NCBI RefSeq assembly: GCF_016865425.1
Contig: NZ_AP023355.1
Span: 1,176,198 to 1,240,197, forward strand
DNA length: 64,000 nt
Direction: 5' to 3'
Origin: Actinocatenispora thailandica
Lineage (GTDB): Bacteria; Actinomycetota; Actinomycetes; Mycobacteriales; Micromonosporaceae
In this document: in pieces, positions 27,201 to 34,803 of the stretch
How positions within the stretch are numbered: the first letter of the stretch is position 1
Layout: each line of letters begins with the position of its first letter
Notes under the pieces: generated by a model
What the model saw: the letters and a program-made list of their open reading frames with translations, nothing else
The model's database searches: none
What the model was told of the DNA's origin: nothing
Program-made: the position numbers and the translations under genes

Positions 27201-27784
27201 GTACGCACTGGACCGTCATCGGGTCGGCGCAGCTGCCCGGTGCGAGCGACGCCGAGGACGTCGGGATGTTCTTCACCGCGGTCGACCGGCACACCCGTAC
27301 CGCCGGGCTGGGCGTCTTCGACGCGATGACCACCGGTGCGTTCGCCCTACCGCGGGACGGCAGCGGCGACCCGCAGTGCAGCGTCGGCAAGCCGGTCACC
27401 GCGTTCAACGCGGAGAACGGGCACCCGGCCACCGCGGCGAACGACGGCAGCCGGTCGAACTACCCGTACTGGGGCGGCCCGCTGGAGGCGAACGGCACCT
27501 GGTGGCAGGTGGACCTGGGTGCGGCGACCGACGTGTCCCGGATCAACGTCCGCAACTACGTCGGCGGCGGCCGGTACTACACCTACCGGGTGGTGGCGAG
27601 CGAGGATGGCACGCACTGGTTCACCGTCGGCGGCCGGATGACCACCGATCCGGCGACCGATGCCGGCGACACCTTCGACACCATCGGGACCGCCCGGTAC
27701 GTCCGGGTGGTCGGGCTGAGCAACACCGCCAACGCCACCTTCCACCTCACCGAGGTCACCGTGTACGGGATACCGGCCTCCTGA
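24239..27784 (+). CDS. Secreted alpha-N-acetylglucosaminidase (GH89), multidomain
   Basis: An 1181-aa exported enzyme. An Arg-rich start and hydrophobic stretch ending AAPAQA form a signal peptide of about 45 aa. Residues 55-740 are a GH89 (NAGLU) catalytic region; the two catalytic glutamates are probably E338 (LLHEGG) and E457 (LMPEAIDNN), 119 residues apart as in CpGH89. Then follow a NEW3-type beta-sandwich (about 745-845), a further beta domain, and a C-terminal F5/8-type C (CBM32-like) domain from about 1040. It would release terminal alpha-GlcNAc from glycans. The GTG start at 24239 is the best fit. The GntR gene follows but is probably separate. Confidence 0.94.
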   Translation: MSTLPPAPSPHRRPDRRSLARRLGRTLLAAVAALAVLGTAAPAQAAPAPERHRHGAFDTGPAAAALRRLIGARANQVTLRAVDRGTGKDTFGITAEHRRLVISGTTPAVLLTGFGWYLKYVAHVDVSLEGDSLAALPHRLPLPAAPISHTSSVTHRFAFNDTNEGYAGPYLSWSAWQHRIDVLALRGINEVLLYEGSGAVYQQTFEKFGYSADEMRHWIPQPGHQSWWLLQNLSGVGGPISQHLLDQRAELGRRIADRLRSLGMTPVLPGYFGTVPDGFADRNAGAETVPQGTWNSLPRPDWLDPTNEWFGRVAKTFYAAQTRLLGPSTMYKMDLLHEGGKAGDVDVPAASRAVQRALADAHPDALWGILGWQKNPLPATLQSIDRSKMVVLDGISDQSSITDRDKDFLGTPYAFGTIWNFGGHTNLGAQLTTWNQKFYQWQDKPGSAQDGIALMPEAIDNNPAAVEFFTELPWRSGPVDLHDWFAQYATARYGAADAHAAAAWRTLADTVYSWPANVDSRHPTALFDNQPSLSTTSSPLPYDTAAFDTVLTNLLAVPESLRGTSAYRYDLVDVARQVIANHSRTALPRILAAYRTGDKAEFDRLSGRFCDQIALMDRLLGSDQHFLFGSWQQGAERSAAGPAERAALRYDVRSLVTLWADGTTLQDYARREFNGLVGDYYGLRWKTYFDSLDTALSSGKPPVPVDWKKVAADWAHADTEYPTRPHGDAYQLASEVAASPDGTLSLGSTHNAAEPGGTVSVTATFSNLNMLRGTGKLELALSTPDGYAAKESTPSSTGDVAAGGTFTATWSVTVPAGATAGEVGDLAATARWGTDGHASAATSVLVSGAVSGDWKTVDTTDASYAQSGDTIAIAGGGEDINSTATQFASVYRPGALADGSAATTTVTRVDAQAPYARAGLIASADLTSPGAGFAAVAVTPQQGCLFNWDPDGDGLLNKVSEVGGFGASVQVRLGRHGDTFVGECSSDGTHWTVIGSAQLPGASDAEDVGMFFTAVDRHTRTAGLGVFDAMTTGAFALPRDGSGDPQCSVGKPVTAFNAENGHPATAANDGSRSNYPYWGGPLEANGTWWQVDLGAATDVSRINVRNYVGGGRYYTYRVVASEDGTHWFTVGGRMTTDPATDAGDTFDTIGTARYVRVVGLSNTANATFHLTEVTVYGIPAS

Positions 27785-27955
27785 CGAACCTCCGCCGGCC
27801 GGGTAGGGGCGACCGGCAGGCTCCGCCACCCGCTGCTGCCACGGCGGGTGGCGGAGCACCGGAACCGTCGACCGAACCGGCTGGTCAGCCGTTTGTGCAG
27901 GTCAGCCCGGGTGGCGTAACTCGACCGAAACATTTCGCGGGTTAGCGTCGGCGGC

Positions 27956-28702
27956 ATGACACCGCCAGCCGACCGCACCGGCGCCGGGCCCGGCCGGCCG
28001 CCCGGTGCGCGGCGCGCCGACCAGGCCCGGCGGGTCGCCGACGTGCTGCGCCAGCACGCCCTGTCCGGCGGGTACCGGGACGGCCGGCTGCCGGACGAGG
28101 CGACGCTGATACGCGACTTCGGCGCCTCCCGCAACGCGGTGCGGGCGGCGCTCGCGCTGCTGGCCGCGGAGGGCCTGGTCGAGCGCCGCCGCGGCGTCGG
28201 TACGGTCGTGGTCGGCCGGCGGCATTCGCATCCGCTGGACCGCCTCACCGGGCTGGCCGAGACGCTCGGGGACGCCGGCGAGGTGCGCAACGAGGTCCGG
28301 GTCGCCGAGGTGATCGCCGCACCGGCCGCGATCGCCGCCCGGCTCGGTGACCCCGTGCTGCACCTGGAGCGGCTCCGGCACCTCGCCGGCCGCCCGCTGT
28401 CGCTGGACTCCAGCTACCTCGCCGCCGACGTGGGCCGGCAGCTGCTCGCCCGCGATCTCGCCGGCCGGGACGTGTTCGGGCTGATCGAGGAGATCACCGG
28501 GCAGCCGCTCGGCGCCGCCGAGGTGACGGTCGCCCCGGCGGTCGCGGACGCCGACACCGCCGCGCTGCTCGCGGTACCGGCGGGCGCGCCGCTGTTCGCG
28601 ATCGAACGGTTCAGCCGGCTCGCCGACGGCCGCCCGGTCGACCTGGAGTACCTGCGGGTCCGCGGCGACCGGACGACCCTGTCGGCCACCCTGCACCGAT
28701 GA
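27956..28702 (+). CDS. GntR family (HutC-type) transcriptional regulator
   Basis: A 248-aa regulator with a GntR winged helix in residues 20-85 (LIRDFGASRNAVRAALALLA, EGLVERRRGVGTVV) and a UTRA effector domain over 105-245 (LERLRHLAGRPLSLD, AIERFSRLADGRPVDLEYLR). HutC-type GntR proteins bind small ligands such as amino sugars or histidine catabolites. Its TGA overlaps the ATG of the MFS gene (ATGA), so it likely controls that exporter. The ATG at 27956 starts a plausible N-terminal tail (TPPADRTGAGPG). Confidence 0.93.
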   Translation: MTPPADRTGAGPGRPPGARRADQARRVADVLRQHALSGGYRDGRLPDEATLIRDFGASRNAVRAALALLAAEGLVERRRGVGTVVVGRRHSHPLDRLTGLAETLGDAGEVRNEVRVAEVIAAPAAIAARLGDPVLHLERLRHLAGRPLSLDSSYLAADVGRQLLARDLAGRDVFGLIEEITGQPLGAAEVTVAPAVADADTAALLAVPAGAPLFAIERFSRLADGRPVDLEYLRVRGDRTTLSATLHR

Positions 28703-30201
28703 CCCGCGGTGGCGGCGGCGCGCTGACGGCGGCGATGGGGCTGTGCGTGTCGCTGGTGGTCGGCATGGTCTCGGCGCTGAACCTGGGCATCCCGCTGCTG
28801 TCGGCGAGCGCGCTGCACCCGTCGGCCGGGTCGGTCGTGTGGGTGGTCGACGGGTACGTGGCGGTGTTCGCCTGCCTGCTGGTCCCGGCCGGCGCGCTGG
28901 CCGATCGGCTGGGCCGCAAGGGCACCCTGCTCGCCGGGCTGAGCGTGTTCGGCCTGGGCAGCGCGCTGTGCGCGCTCGCGCCGGCCACCGGCGTGCTGAT
29001 CGGCGGCCGGATGCTGTCCGGGGTCGGTGCCGCCGCGGTACTGCCGAGCACGCTGGCCCTGCTGCTGAGCGGCGGTTCGGAACCGGCTGACCCGCCCGGC
29101 GCCGCCGGGCGCCGCCGCGGCCGGCGGATCGCCGCCTGGTCGTCGATGACCGGCCTCGCCGCGGTGCTCGGCAACGTCGGCGGTGGCGCGGCCCTGCAGA
29201 CCGGGTCCTGGCGGGTGCCGTTCGCCGCCGCGGTGCCGCTGACCGCCGTCGCGGTGGCGGCCACCGCGCTGGCCGCCCCGCGGGTACCGCGGCATCCCGG
29301 CCGGCTCGACCCGGCCGGCGCCGCGCTGCTCACGGCCGGCGTGCTGGCGTTGCTGTTCGCGGTGATCGCCGCGCCGCGGTACGGCTGGCTCGGCGCCCCG
29401 GTCGTGGTCGCCGGGACGCTGTCGGTACTGCTGCTCGCCGGTTGGGTGGTGCACGGTTGCCGGGCCCGCACGCCGCTGCTGGACCCGCGCATCCTGGCGG
29501 CACCGGCGGTTCGCGCCGGTGCGCTCGGGATGGCACTGACGTTCGCCGGCATGTTCGCGGTGATGTACCTCAACGGCCAGTTCCTGCAGTACGTCCGGGG
29601 CTTCTCGGTGCTCGGCTCCGGGCTCCGGCTGCTGCCGATGGCGGCGGCGCTCTACCTCGCGCCGCGCGGCGGGGCCGCGGTCGCCCGCCGGTACGGCCGG
29701 CGTGCCGGCGCCGGTGCCGGCCTGCTGGTGCTCGCCGCGGGGCTCGCGGTCGTCGGCACCCTCGACGCGCACACCGGCTACCCCGGCTACGTGTCCGGAG
29801 TGGTCCTGGTCGCCGCCGGGTGCGGCCTGGCCGGGCCGGTGCTGTCCGAGGTGCTGGTGACCGCGCTGCCGGCGTCCGGCGCCGGTACCGGATCCGGGTT
29901 GCAGAGCCTGGCCCGGGAACTCGGCAGCGCGATCGGGGTGGCGGTCGCCGGCAGCCTGACCGCCGCCGGGTTCGACGCGCGGTTGCCCGCAGGGGTGGGC
30001 GATCCGGGCACGGTACCGGCCGCGCTGGCTGCCGGCGCCGACCGGGTGACGGTGCTCGACGCGTTCACCGGGTCGGCCGGGAATGCGCTGCGCGCCGTCG
30101 CCGTGGCCGTCGCGGTACTCGGACTGCTCGTGGTCCGGTGGCTGCCGGGCCGGCGGCCTGCCGGTCAGAATGCCCACACCGGTACCGGCGGTGGTGGGTA
30201 G
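28699..30201 (+). CDS. MFS transporter, DHA2-like 14-helix type
   Basis: A 500-aa major facilitator with about fourteen helices. It shows LADRLGRKGTLLAG (motif A), VVWVVDGYVAVFACLLVPAG and the late GTGSGLQSLARELGSAIGVA region typical of drug:H+ antiporter family 2. The coupled GntR gene upstream suggests ligand-induced export. Loop 4-5 contains an Arg/Gly insertion (PGAAGRRRGRR). Substrate unknown. It ends 144 nt before the WXG100-like gene with no obvious terminator. Confidence 0.92.
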   Translation: MTRGGGGALTAAMGLCVSLVVGMVSALNLGIPLLSASALHPSAGSVVWVVDGYVAVFACLLVPAGALADRLGRKGTLLAGLSVFGLGSALCALAPATGVLIGGRMLSGVGAAAVLPSTLALLLSGGSEPADPPGAAGRRRGRRIAAWSSMTGLAAVLGNVGGGAALQTGSWRVPFAAAVPLTAVAVAATALAAPRVPRHPGRLDPAGAALLTAGVLALLFAVIAAPRYGWLGAPVVVAGTLSVLLLAGWVVHGCRARTPLLDPRILAAPAVRAGALGMALTFAGMFAVMYLNGQFLQYVRGFSVLGSGLRLLPMAAALYLAPRGGAAVARRYGRRAGAGAGLLVLAAGLAVVGTLDAHTGYPGYVSGVVLVAAGCGLAGPVLSEVLVTALPASGAGTGSGLQSLARELGSAIGVAVAGSLTAAGFDARLPAGVGDPGTVPAALAAGADRVTVLDAFTGSAGNALRAVAVAVAVLGLLVVRWLPGRRPAGQNAHTGTGGGG

Positions 30202-30345
30202 TTGTGCCGTACGCCACCGGCGCCGGATCGCCGAAACTGGGCGACGACATCCCGGCAGCACAACCGGCGCGACGAGCGAGGGCAACGAGCCAGCCTCGGG
30301 TATCGCGCGGTGCCTCGTCGGGCTCCCGGCGAAGGAGGAAGGTCG

Positions 30346-31254
30346 ATGAGCTCGGACGGCTTCACCATCAACCCGACCGCGGTGCGCACGCTCACCTCCG
30401 ACGTGTCCGGCCTGACCGGCCGGATGGGCGAGGTGATCAGCGGCCTGGAGACCGCGGTGCTGGACGGCCTGTCGTTCGCCGAGCTGGGCAGCCCGGTCGC
30501 CGCCGCGAACGCCAGCCTGCAGAGCCAGCTGGTGTCGTCGCTGCGCAGCGCGATGCAGCTGTTCGAGAAGATCAACGGACACGTGCAGCAGGCCAGCGAC
30601 GACTACGCCAGCACCGACACCGCAGTCGCCGACGGTTACGGCGGCCAGCAGAACGGCGGCGGTACGCAGACCGCGGGTGGCGCCACCGACCAGCTGGACC
30701 CGGCGGTGGTGCGCAGCATCATGGCATCCGAGGGGGCGTCCGGCGAGCAGGGCGGTGTCCGCGAGCTGTACGGGTTCCGGCAGAGCGAACACAACGGCTA
30801 CGACCAGATCCTCGCCGCGCGCAACCGGTACGGGCAGGGCAGCCCGCAGGAGGTCGCGGTGGTCAGCGGGCTGCTGTCGGACCACGCCCGCGCCGCCGGC
30901 GCGCTGCACTTCTCCGACCCGGGCGTGCAGGCGGCGATCGTGTCCGGCGCGCACATGCGCGGCGAGGGCGGCGTGCAGGCCATCCTCAACTCGATGGCCG
31001 GCGATCCGATCCACCGCAGCGGCACCCTGTCGCAGCACACCATCCAGACCATCCAGCAGATGAGCCCGGAGCAGTTCCAGCAGTCGTACCACGATGCCCG
31101 GATCGACTACGACCGGGCGATCTACGGCAACACCACGACGCACCAGGGCGGGGTCACGGACAACTGGTGGCACCGGTACGGCCACGGTCTGACCGAGCGG
31201 TACGACCGGGAACAGCAGCAGTTCCTGAACATGTCGCACGGCACCGGTCAGTAG
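30346..31254 (+). CDS. WXG100-like protein with C-terminal domain, candidate type VII substrate
   Basis: A 302-aa protein without a classical signal peptide. Residues 1-95 form two predicted helices in the manner of ESX/WXG100 proteins (INPTAVRTLTSDVSGLTGRM, then SLRSAMQLFEKINGHVQQAS), but the W-x-G turn is not obvious. A Gly/Gln/Thr linker (about 97-115) leads to a globular domain that starts LDPAVVRSIMASEGASGEQGG and includes FSDPGVQAAIVSGAHMRGEG and WWHRYGHGL. The acidic S-E-G near its start suggests a muramidase-like enzyme, but I cannot assign a family. A GAAGGAGGAA site supports the ATG. No ESX machinery genes are nearby. Confidence 0.75.
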   Translation: MSSDGFTINPTAVRTLTSDVSGLTGRMGEVISGLETAVLDGLSFAELGSPVAAANASLQSQLVSSLRSAMQLFEKINGHVQQASDDYASTDTAVADGYGGQQNGGGTQTAGGATDQLDPAVVRSIMASEGASGEQGGVRELYGFRQSEHNGYDQILAARNRYGQGSPQEVAVVSGLLSDHARAAGALHFSDPGVQAAIVSGAHMRGEGGVQAILNSMAGDPIHRSGTLSQHTIQTIQQMSPEQFQQSYHDARIDYDRAIYGNTTTHQGGVTDNWWHRYGHGLTERYDREQQQFLNMSHGTGQ

Positions 31255-31347
31255 CCGGCGCCCCTCGAACCGAGGCGTTTCCCGCCTGCCCGCGCAGCGC
31301 GGGGGCGCCTCGCTCCACCCGGAGGCTCGGGCCGGGCCTCCGCAAGC

Positions 31348-31387
31348 CGGCGCCGGGGTGCGCCGCCGAGACCGCACCCCGGCGCCG
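31348..31387. terminator. Strong hairpin terminator between convergent genes
   Basis: CGGCGCCGGGGTGCG pairs perfectly with CGCACCCCGGCGCCG across a 10-nt loop, a 15-bp stem without a T-run. Two weaker hairpins lie just upstream (31272-31311 and 31321-31341). Together they separate the WXG100-like gene from the convergent minus-strand pair. Confidence 0.75.
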
Positions 31388-31461
31388 TCCCTCGCCGCGC
31401 TGCGGCAGACCCCCGGTGGCCCGCCCACCGCGCCATCGGGCGGCGAACCGAATCCGCACAG

Positions 31462-31890
31462 TCAGTCGAGTGGGCGGTCGAGCCGTAACCGGAGCAGGTC
31501 GGCGAGCGGCAGGGTCTCGCCGTCCCGGGCGCCCTCACCCACGGTCAGCGGCGGCGGGGTGGGCGCCAACCGCGCCCCGCGCACCCGGGCGAGCGCCGAG
31601 TCCGGTACGGACAGGATGTAGAACTCGCCGTCGGTGCCCACCGCGATCGACCGGTCCGGCTTCAGGTACCAGCCACGCAGCCCGGTGCGGTAGCGGTGCC
31701 GCCCGCCGTAGCCCCGGGCGGTCAGCGGCACGGCGGCGATCCCGCGCGCCGTCACGTCCCGGACGAATCCGGCGACGAGCTCCCGCGCCTTCCGCTGCTG
31801 CGCCTCCCGCGCCTTGCGTTGCGCGTCCGCGTGCACCGCCGCCGCGTGCGCACTCGCCCGCCGCCGCGCCTGCTGCTCGTCGCCCGTCAC
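31462..31890 (-). CDS. Hypothetical protein paired with Roadblock protein
   Basis: A 142-aa soluble protein. The first 45 residues are a highly charged helix (QARRRASAHAAAVHADAQRK, REAQQRKARELV) likely to form a coiled coil; the rest looks beta-rich (GWYLKPDRSIAVGTDGEFYI). The GTG start overlaps the stop of the Roadblock gene by GTGA, so the two are coupled and may act together. I do not recognise the family; it is not the DUF742 protein usually found next to Roadblock genes. Confidence 0.7.
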   Translation of the reverse strand: MTGDEQQARRRASAHAAAVHADAQRKAREAQQRKARELVAGFVRDVTARGIAAVPLTARGYGGRHRYRTGLRGWYLKPDRSIAVGTDGEFYILSVPDSALARVRGARLAPTPPPLTVGEGARDGETLPLADLLRLRLDRPLD

Positions 31891-32297
31891 GACCCCTCCG
31901 GCTGGGTGACGCTGCGCTGTCCGGGGTTGAGGACCGAGCCGACCCGGTCCACCAGGCGGGTCATCTCGTAGCCGATCCGGCCGACGTCGCAGTCCGGGGG
32001 AGCGAGGACGGCGAGGCAGGCGCCGTCGCCGATGCTCATCAGGAACAGCAGGCCGACGGACATCTCGACGACGGTCTGTACCACCCGGCCGCCGCCGAGC
32101 AGTTGGGCGCCGCCGGCGGCGAGCGAGGTGGTCCCGGCGGCGATGGCGGCGAGCTGTTCGCGGGCGTCGGCGGCCAGCCGGCCGGAGGAGGCGAGCAGCA
32201 GCCCGTCGGCGGACACCGCGATGGCGTGGGCGGCGCCGACGTCGCGTGCGAACTGCGCGAGCAGCCAGCCCATGGTGCCGTCCGGTGGCGCCGTCAT
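31887..32297 (-). CDS. Roadblock/LC7 domain-containing protein (MglB-like)
   Basis: A 136-aa Roadblock/LC7 domain: GWLLAQFARDVGAAHAIAVS, DGLLLASSGRL, AREQLAAIAAGTTSLA and the strand IGDGACLAVLAPPDCDVG follow the family pattern. In actinomycetes such proteins usually sit in sensor kinase-Roadblock-DUF742-small GTPase sets (conservons) and act as GTPase regulators. Here the GTPase and kinase are missing and only one small partner gene follows. Start taken at MTAPPDG; an ATG 18 nt upstream is possible. Confidence 0.9.
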   Translation of the reverse strand: MTAPPDGTMGWLLAQFARDVGAAHAIAVSADGLLLASSGRLAADAREQLAAIAAGTTSLAAGGAQLLGGGRVVQTVVEMSVGLLFLMSIGDGACLAVLAPPDCDVGRIGYEMTRLVDRVGSVLNPGQRSVTQPEGS

Positions 32298-32437
32298 CGT
32301 CCCAGTCTCGCCCATCCGGGGTAGCGATGGCGGTCCAGATCAGGCTGCAATTCGGCGCCGATTCGGGGTGAACTTCTGCGCTGCAAATTGCAGGCAAGAT
32401 ACCTGGTTAATCCACCGAAGAAGAAAGGTTGATGATC

Positions 32438-32466
32438 TTCACGTTCGCCTGAACATCTCCTACACT
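32438..32466 (+). promoter_or_regulatory. Candidate promoter for the PAS-GGDEF gene
   Basis: TTCACG (32438-32443) and TACACT (32461-32466) are separated by 17 nt and sit about 42 nt before the ATG, inside the lowest-GC stretch of this region. The match to a housekeeping sigma consensus is partial. Confidence 0.4.
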
Positions 32467-32507
32467 TTGTCCCGGTAGCCATCGAACCACCCGTTGGGCG
32501 GTTGAGC

Positions 32508-33392
32508 ATGTCCCTGCTGGTTCCCGACGAGAGTTCCGAGAGCGGGCCGACACCCGAGGCGTCGGCCCGGTTGTTCGACGCCCTGGTGGAGTCGTCCCCA
32601 CACCCGATCGCGGTCTACGCGCTGGACACCGGTGTGATCGACTACGCCAACCTCGGCATGGTCGGGCTGACCGGTCTGTCTCGGGCCAGCCTGGTCGGGG
32701 CCCGGCTGCGCGACCTGCTCACCGAGCTCCAGCCGAGCACCGGCTACTCCGACGGGCGGCTCAACGGGCAGTACGGCCTCGCCCTGCCGACCGGCCGGAC
32801 CCGCATCATCGAGGCCCGCACCGAGCTGATCGCCGCGCCCGGCGGCAGCTGCGGCCACCTGATCGCCTGGGACGTCACCGAGCAGGCCGGCGTGCAGCGC
32901 AAGCTCGCCTACCAGGCGACCCACGACACGCTGACCGGGCTGTACAACGAGGCGCACGCGGTGGCATACCTGTCCAGCGCGTTGCGGCACCTGCGTGCCG
33001 ACCACGACCACAGCGTCGCGGTGATCTACCTCGACCTGAACGGCTTCAAGCGGATCAACGACTCGTACGGGCACCAGGTCGGGGACGAGATCCTCGCCGC
33101 CGCGGCCCGCCGGCTCGCGTCGGTGACCCGCGCCGGTGATCTCGCCGCCCGGCTGCACGGGGACGAGTTCCTGGTGGTCTGCAAGGTGAACAACACCATC
33201 CATGCCGCGCACATCGTGGACCGGATCCGCGCGGTGCTGCGCGAGCCGTACCCGGTGGCCGGTGGCGCGCTGCACGCGCCGGCGAGCATCGGCGTCGCGG
33301 TGGCGGTCGACCCGGCGGTGCGCGCCGACGCGCTGGTGCGCTGCGCCGACCAGCGGATGTACAGCGACAAGCGGCTGGTCCGGATCGCCTGA
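32508..33392 (+). CDS. PAS-GGDEF protein, putative diguanylate cyclase
   Basis: A 294-aa cytoplasmic protein with a PAS domain (about 22-125) and a GGDEF domain (130-290). The active-site loop reads H217-G-D-E-F rather than GGDEF, while DLNGFKRINDSYGHQVGDEIL is otherwise canonical, and an RxxD inhibitory site (R208-A-G-D211) lies the usual five residues upstream. It may make cyclic di-GMP, with the PAS domain as sensor; the His at the first loop position could lower activity. No membrane segment. I use the ATG at 32508 and not the TTG two codons before it. Confidence 0.9.
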   Translation: MSLLVPDESSESGPTPEASARLFDALVESSPHPIAVYALDTGVIDYANLGMVGLTGLSRASLVGARLRDLLTELQPSTGYSDGRLNGQYGLALPTGRTRIIEARTELIAAPGGSCGHLIAWDVTEQAGVQRKLAYQATHDTLTGLYNEAHAVAYLSSALRHLRADHDHSVAVIYLDLNGFKRINDSYGHQVGDEILAAAARRLASVTRAGDLAARLHGDEFLVVCKVNNTIHAAHIVDRIRAVLREPYPVAGGALHAPASIGVAVAVDPAVRADALVRCADQRMYSDKRLVRIA

Positions 33393-33609
33393 CGGCTCCG
33401 TTGTGCGGACCGTGAACGCGACCTTCCGTTCGGTGCATCGTTGGTCTCGGAAGTGCGGGCGGGTGCGCATCGCGCCGGATCATGAGGCAGGATGTCTCTA
33501 CGTTCGCCATAGTCCTGGCATTGTGCGAAGTGTCGGGCATCGGGGGGGATGAGGTCCGGCTGCCGGCCTCGCGGCGAGCACCGGTCCGCAACGACGTGGA
33601 TGGTGAGCC

Positions 33610-34803
33610 GTGCACACGATGGCCGTGCACTTGACGATCGGCTGGCCGCTGTTGGCCGCCGCCGCCGGGCTGGCGGTGATCGTCATCCTGGCCGTACTGC
33701 TTCTGTCGGCGCTCCGGCGTGCCCGGCGAGGTGTCGCCGGCACGACCTCGCCCGGCCCGTCCGGGCCGCCGGACCGGGCCGACTCGCGGTCGCCGGCCAC
33801 GGCCGACCGGCCCAGCCTGCAGCAGGCGACCGGCGCGGTGCCGCCGGCGGGCGCCGAGCCGGCGCCGGCCGCGCACCCGGCACCGGCCGGCGCGCGGGCG
33901 GCCGGCAGCCCGGCGGCGGCCGGGGACGAGCCGGTACCCGCTGCCGAGCGGCGCTGGTCCGAGATCGACATGCGCGAGCTGGCCGCCGCGTCCCGGCAGC
34001 TGGCCCGGCCGGTACTGCGGGGCGTGGTGACCGGTGCCGCCGGGGAACCGCTCGCCGACGCGGTACTGACCGTCATCAACGTGCGCGGCGGGCAGGCGGG
34101 CAACGTCCGTACCGGTGCCGACGGCGGCTACCAGCTGACCATGCCGGCCGAGGGCGGGTACGTGGTGATCGCGCGCGGCGTCAACCACGAGCCGCACGCC
34201 GCCACCGTCGAGGTGCACGGCGTGCTGACCACCTGCGACATCCGGCTGGCCAGCTCGGCCGGACTCAGCGGCAGCGTCGCCGACGCGGACGGCAGCCCGG
34301 TGCCGGGCGCGACCGTGATCCTGACCAACACCGCCGGCGCGGTGGTGGCGGCGCTGCGCAGCAACGCGCACGGCGGCTACGCCGCCACCGACCTGACACC
34401 CGGGCTGTACACGGTGACCGCGACGGCCCCGGCGCGGGAACCGGTGGCGTTGCTGGTCGACGTGCCGCCGACCGGGGTGGCCCGGCAGGACGTCACGTTC
34501 GCGCCGCGCACCCTGACGCTGGCCGGAACGACCCGGCACGCCGACGGCCGACCGCTCGCGGACATCCGGGTGTCGGTTCTGGACAGCGCCGGTGCCGAGG
34601 TGGCGACCACCTTCTCCGACGCGTCCGGCCGGTACCGCTTCACCGGGCTGCGGCCGGGCCACTACACCGTCGCCGCATCCGGCTATCCGCTGGTCAGCAC
34701 CCCGCTGGACGCCGTCGACCGGGTCGAGGACCACGAGATCAGACTGGGGTACGCCGGGACACCGGCGACCACCGACACCGTCGACGAGGAGTACGCGCGA
34801 TGA
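33610..34803 (+). CDS. Membrane-anchored carboxypeptidase-regulatory-like repeat protein
   Basis: A 397-aa protein with one N-terminal membrane helix (IGWPLLAAAAGLAVIVILAVLLL), a Pro/Ala-rich spacer (about 37-115), then three consecutive carboxypeptidase-regulatory-like (CnaB-like) beta-sandwich repeats, each marked by an LxGxVxDADGxPVPGA-type start and a G-x-Y near the end. The topology is probably outside the membrane if the helix acts as a signal anchor. The stop overlaps the ATG of the YceI-fusion gene, so the two are coupled. Its role could be structural or ligand-binding. The GTG at 33610 or ATG at 33619 may start it. Confidence 0.85.
   Translation: MHTMAVHLTIGWPLLAAAAGLAVIVILAVLLLSALRRARRGVAGTTSPGPSGPPDRADSRSPATADRPSLQQATGAVPPAGAEPAPAAHPAPAGARAAGSPAAAGDEPVPAAERRWSEIDMRELAAASRQLARPVLRGVVTGAAGEPLADAVLTVINVRGGQAGNVRTGADGGYQLTMPAEGGYVVIARGVNHEPHAATVEVHGVLTTCDIRLASSAGLSGSVADADGSPVPGATVILTNTAGAVVAALRSNAHGGYAATDLTPGLYTVTATAPAREPVALLVDVPPTGVARQDVTFAPRTLTLAGTTRHADGRPLADIRVSVLDSAGAEVATTFSDASGRYRFTGLRPGHYTVAASGYPLVSTPLDAVDRVEDHEIRLGYAGTPATTDTVDEEYAR

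Noticed and set aside
24194-27292. Very long open frame antisense to the GH89 gene
   Set aside because: It arises from the high third-position GC of the real gene; the product is Arg/Gly/Val-rich, without domains or a ribosome site.
28414-31428. Long minus-strand open frame across GntR, MFS and WXG100-like genes
   Set aside because: It spans several real genes on the other strand, with shadow composition and no conserved motif.
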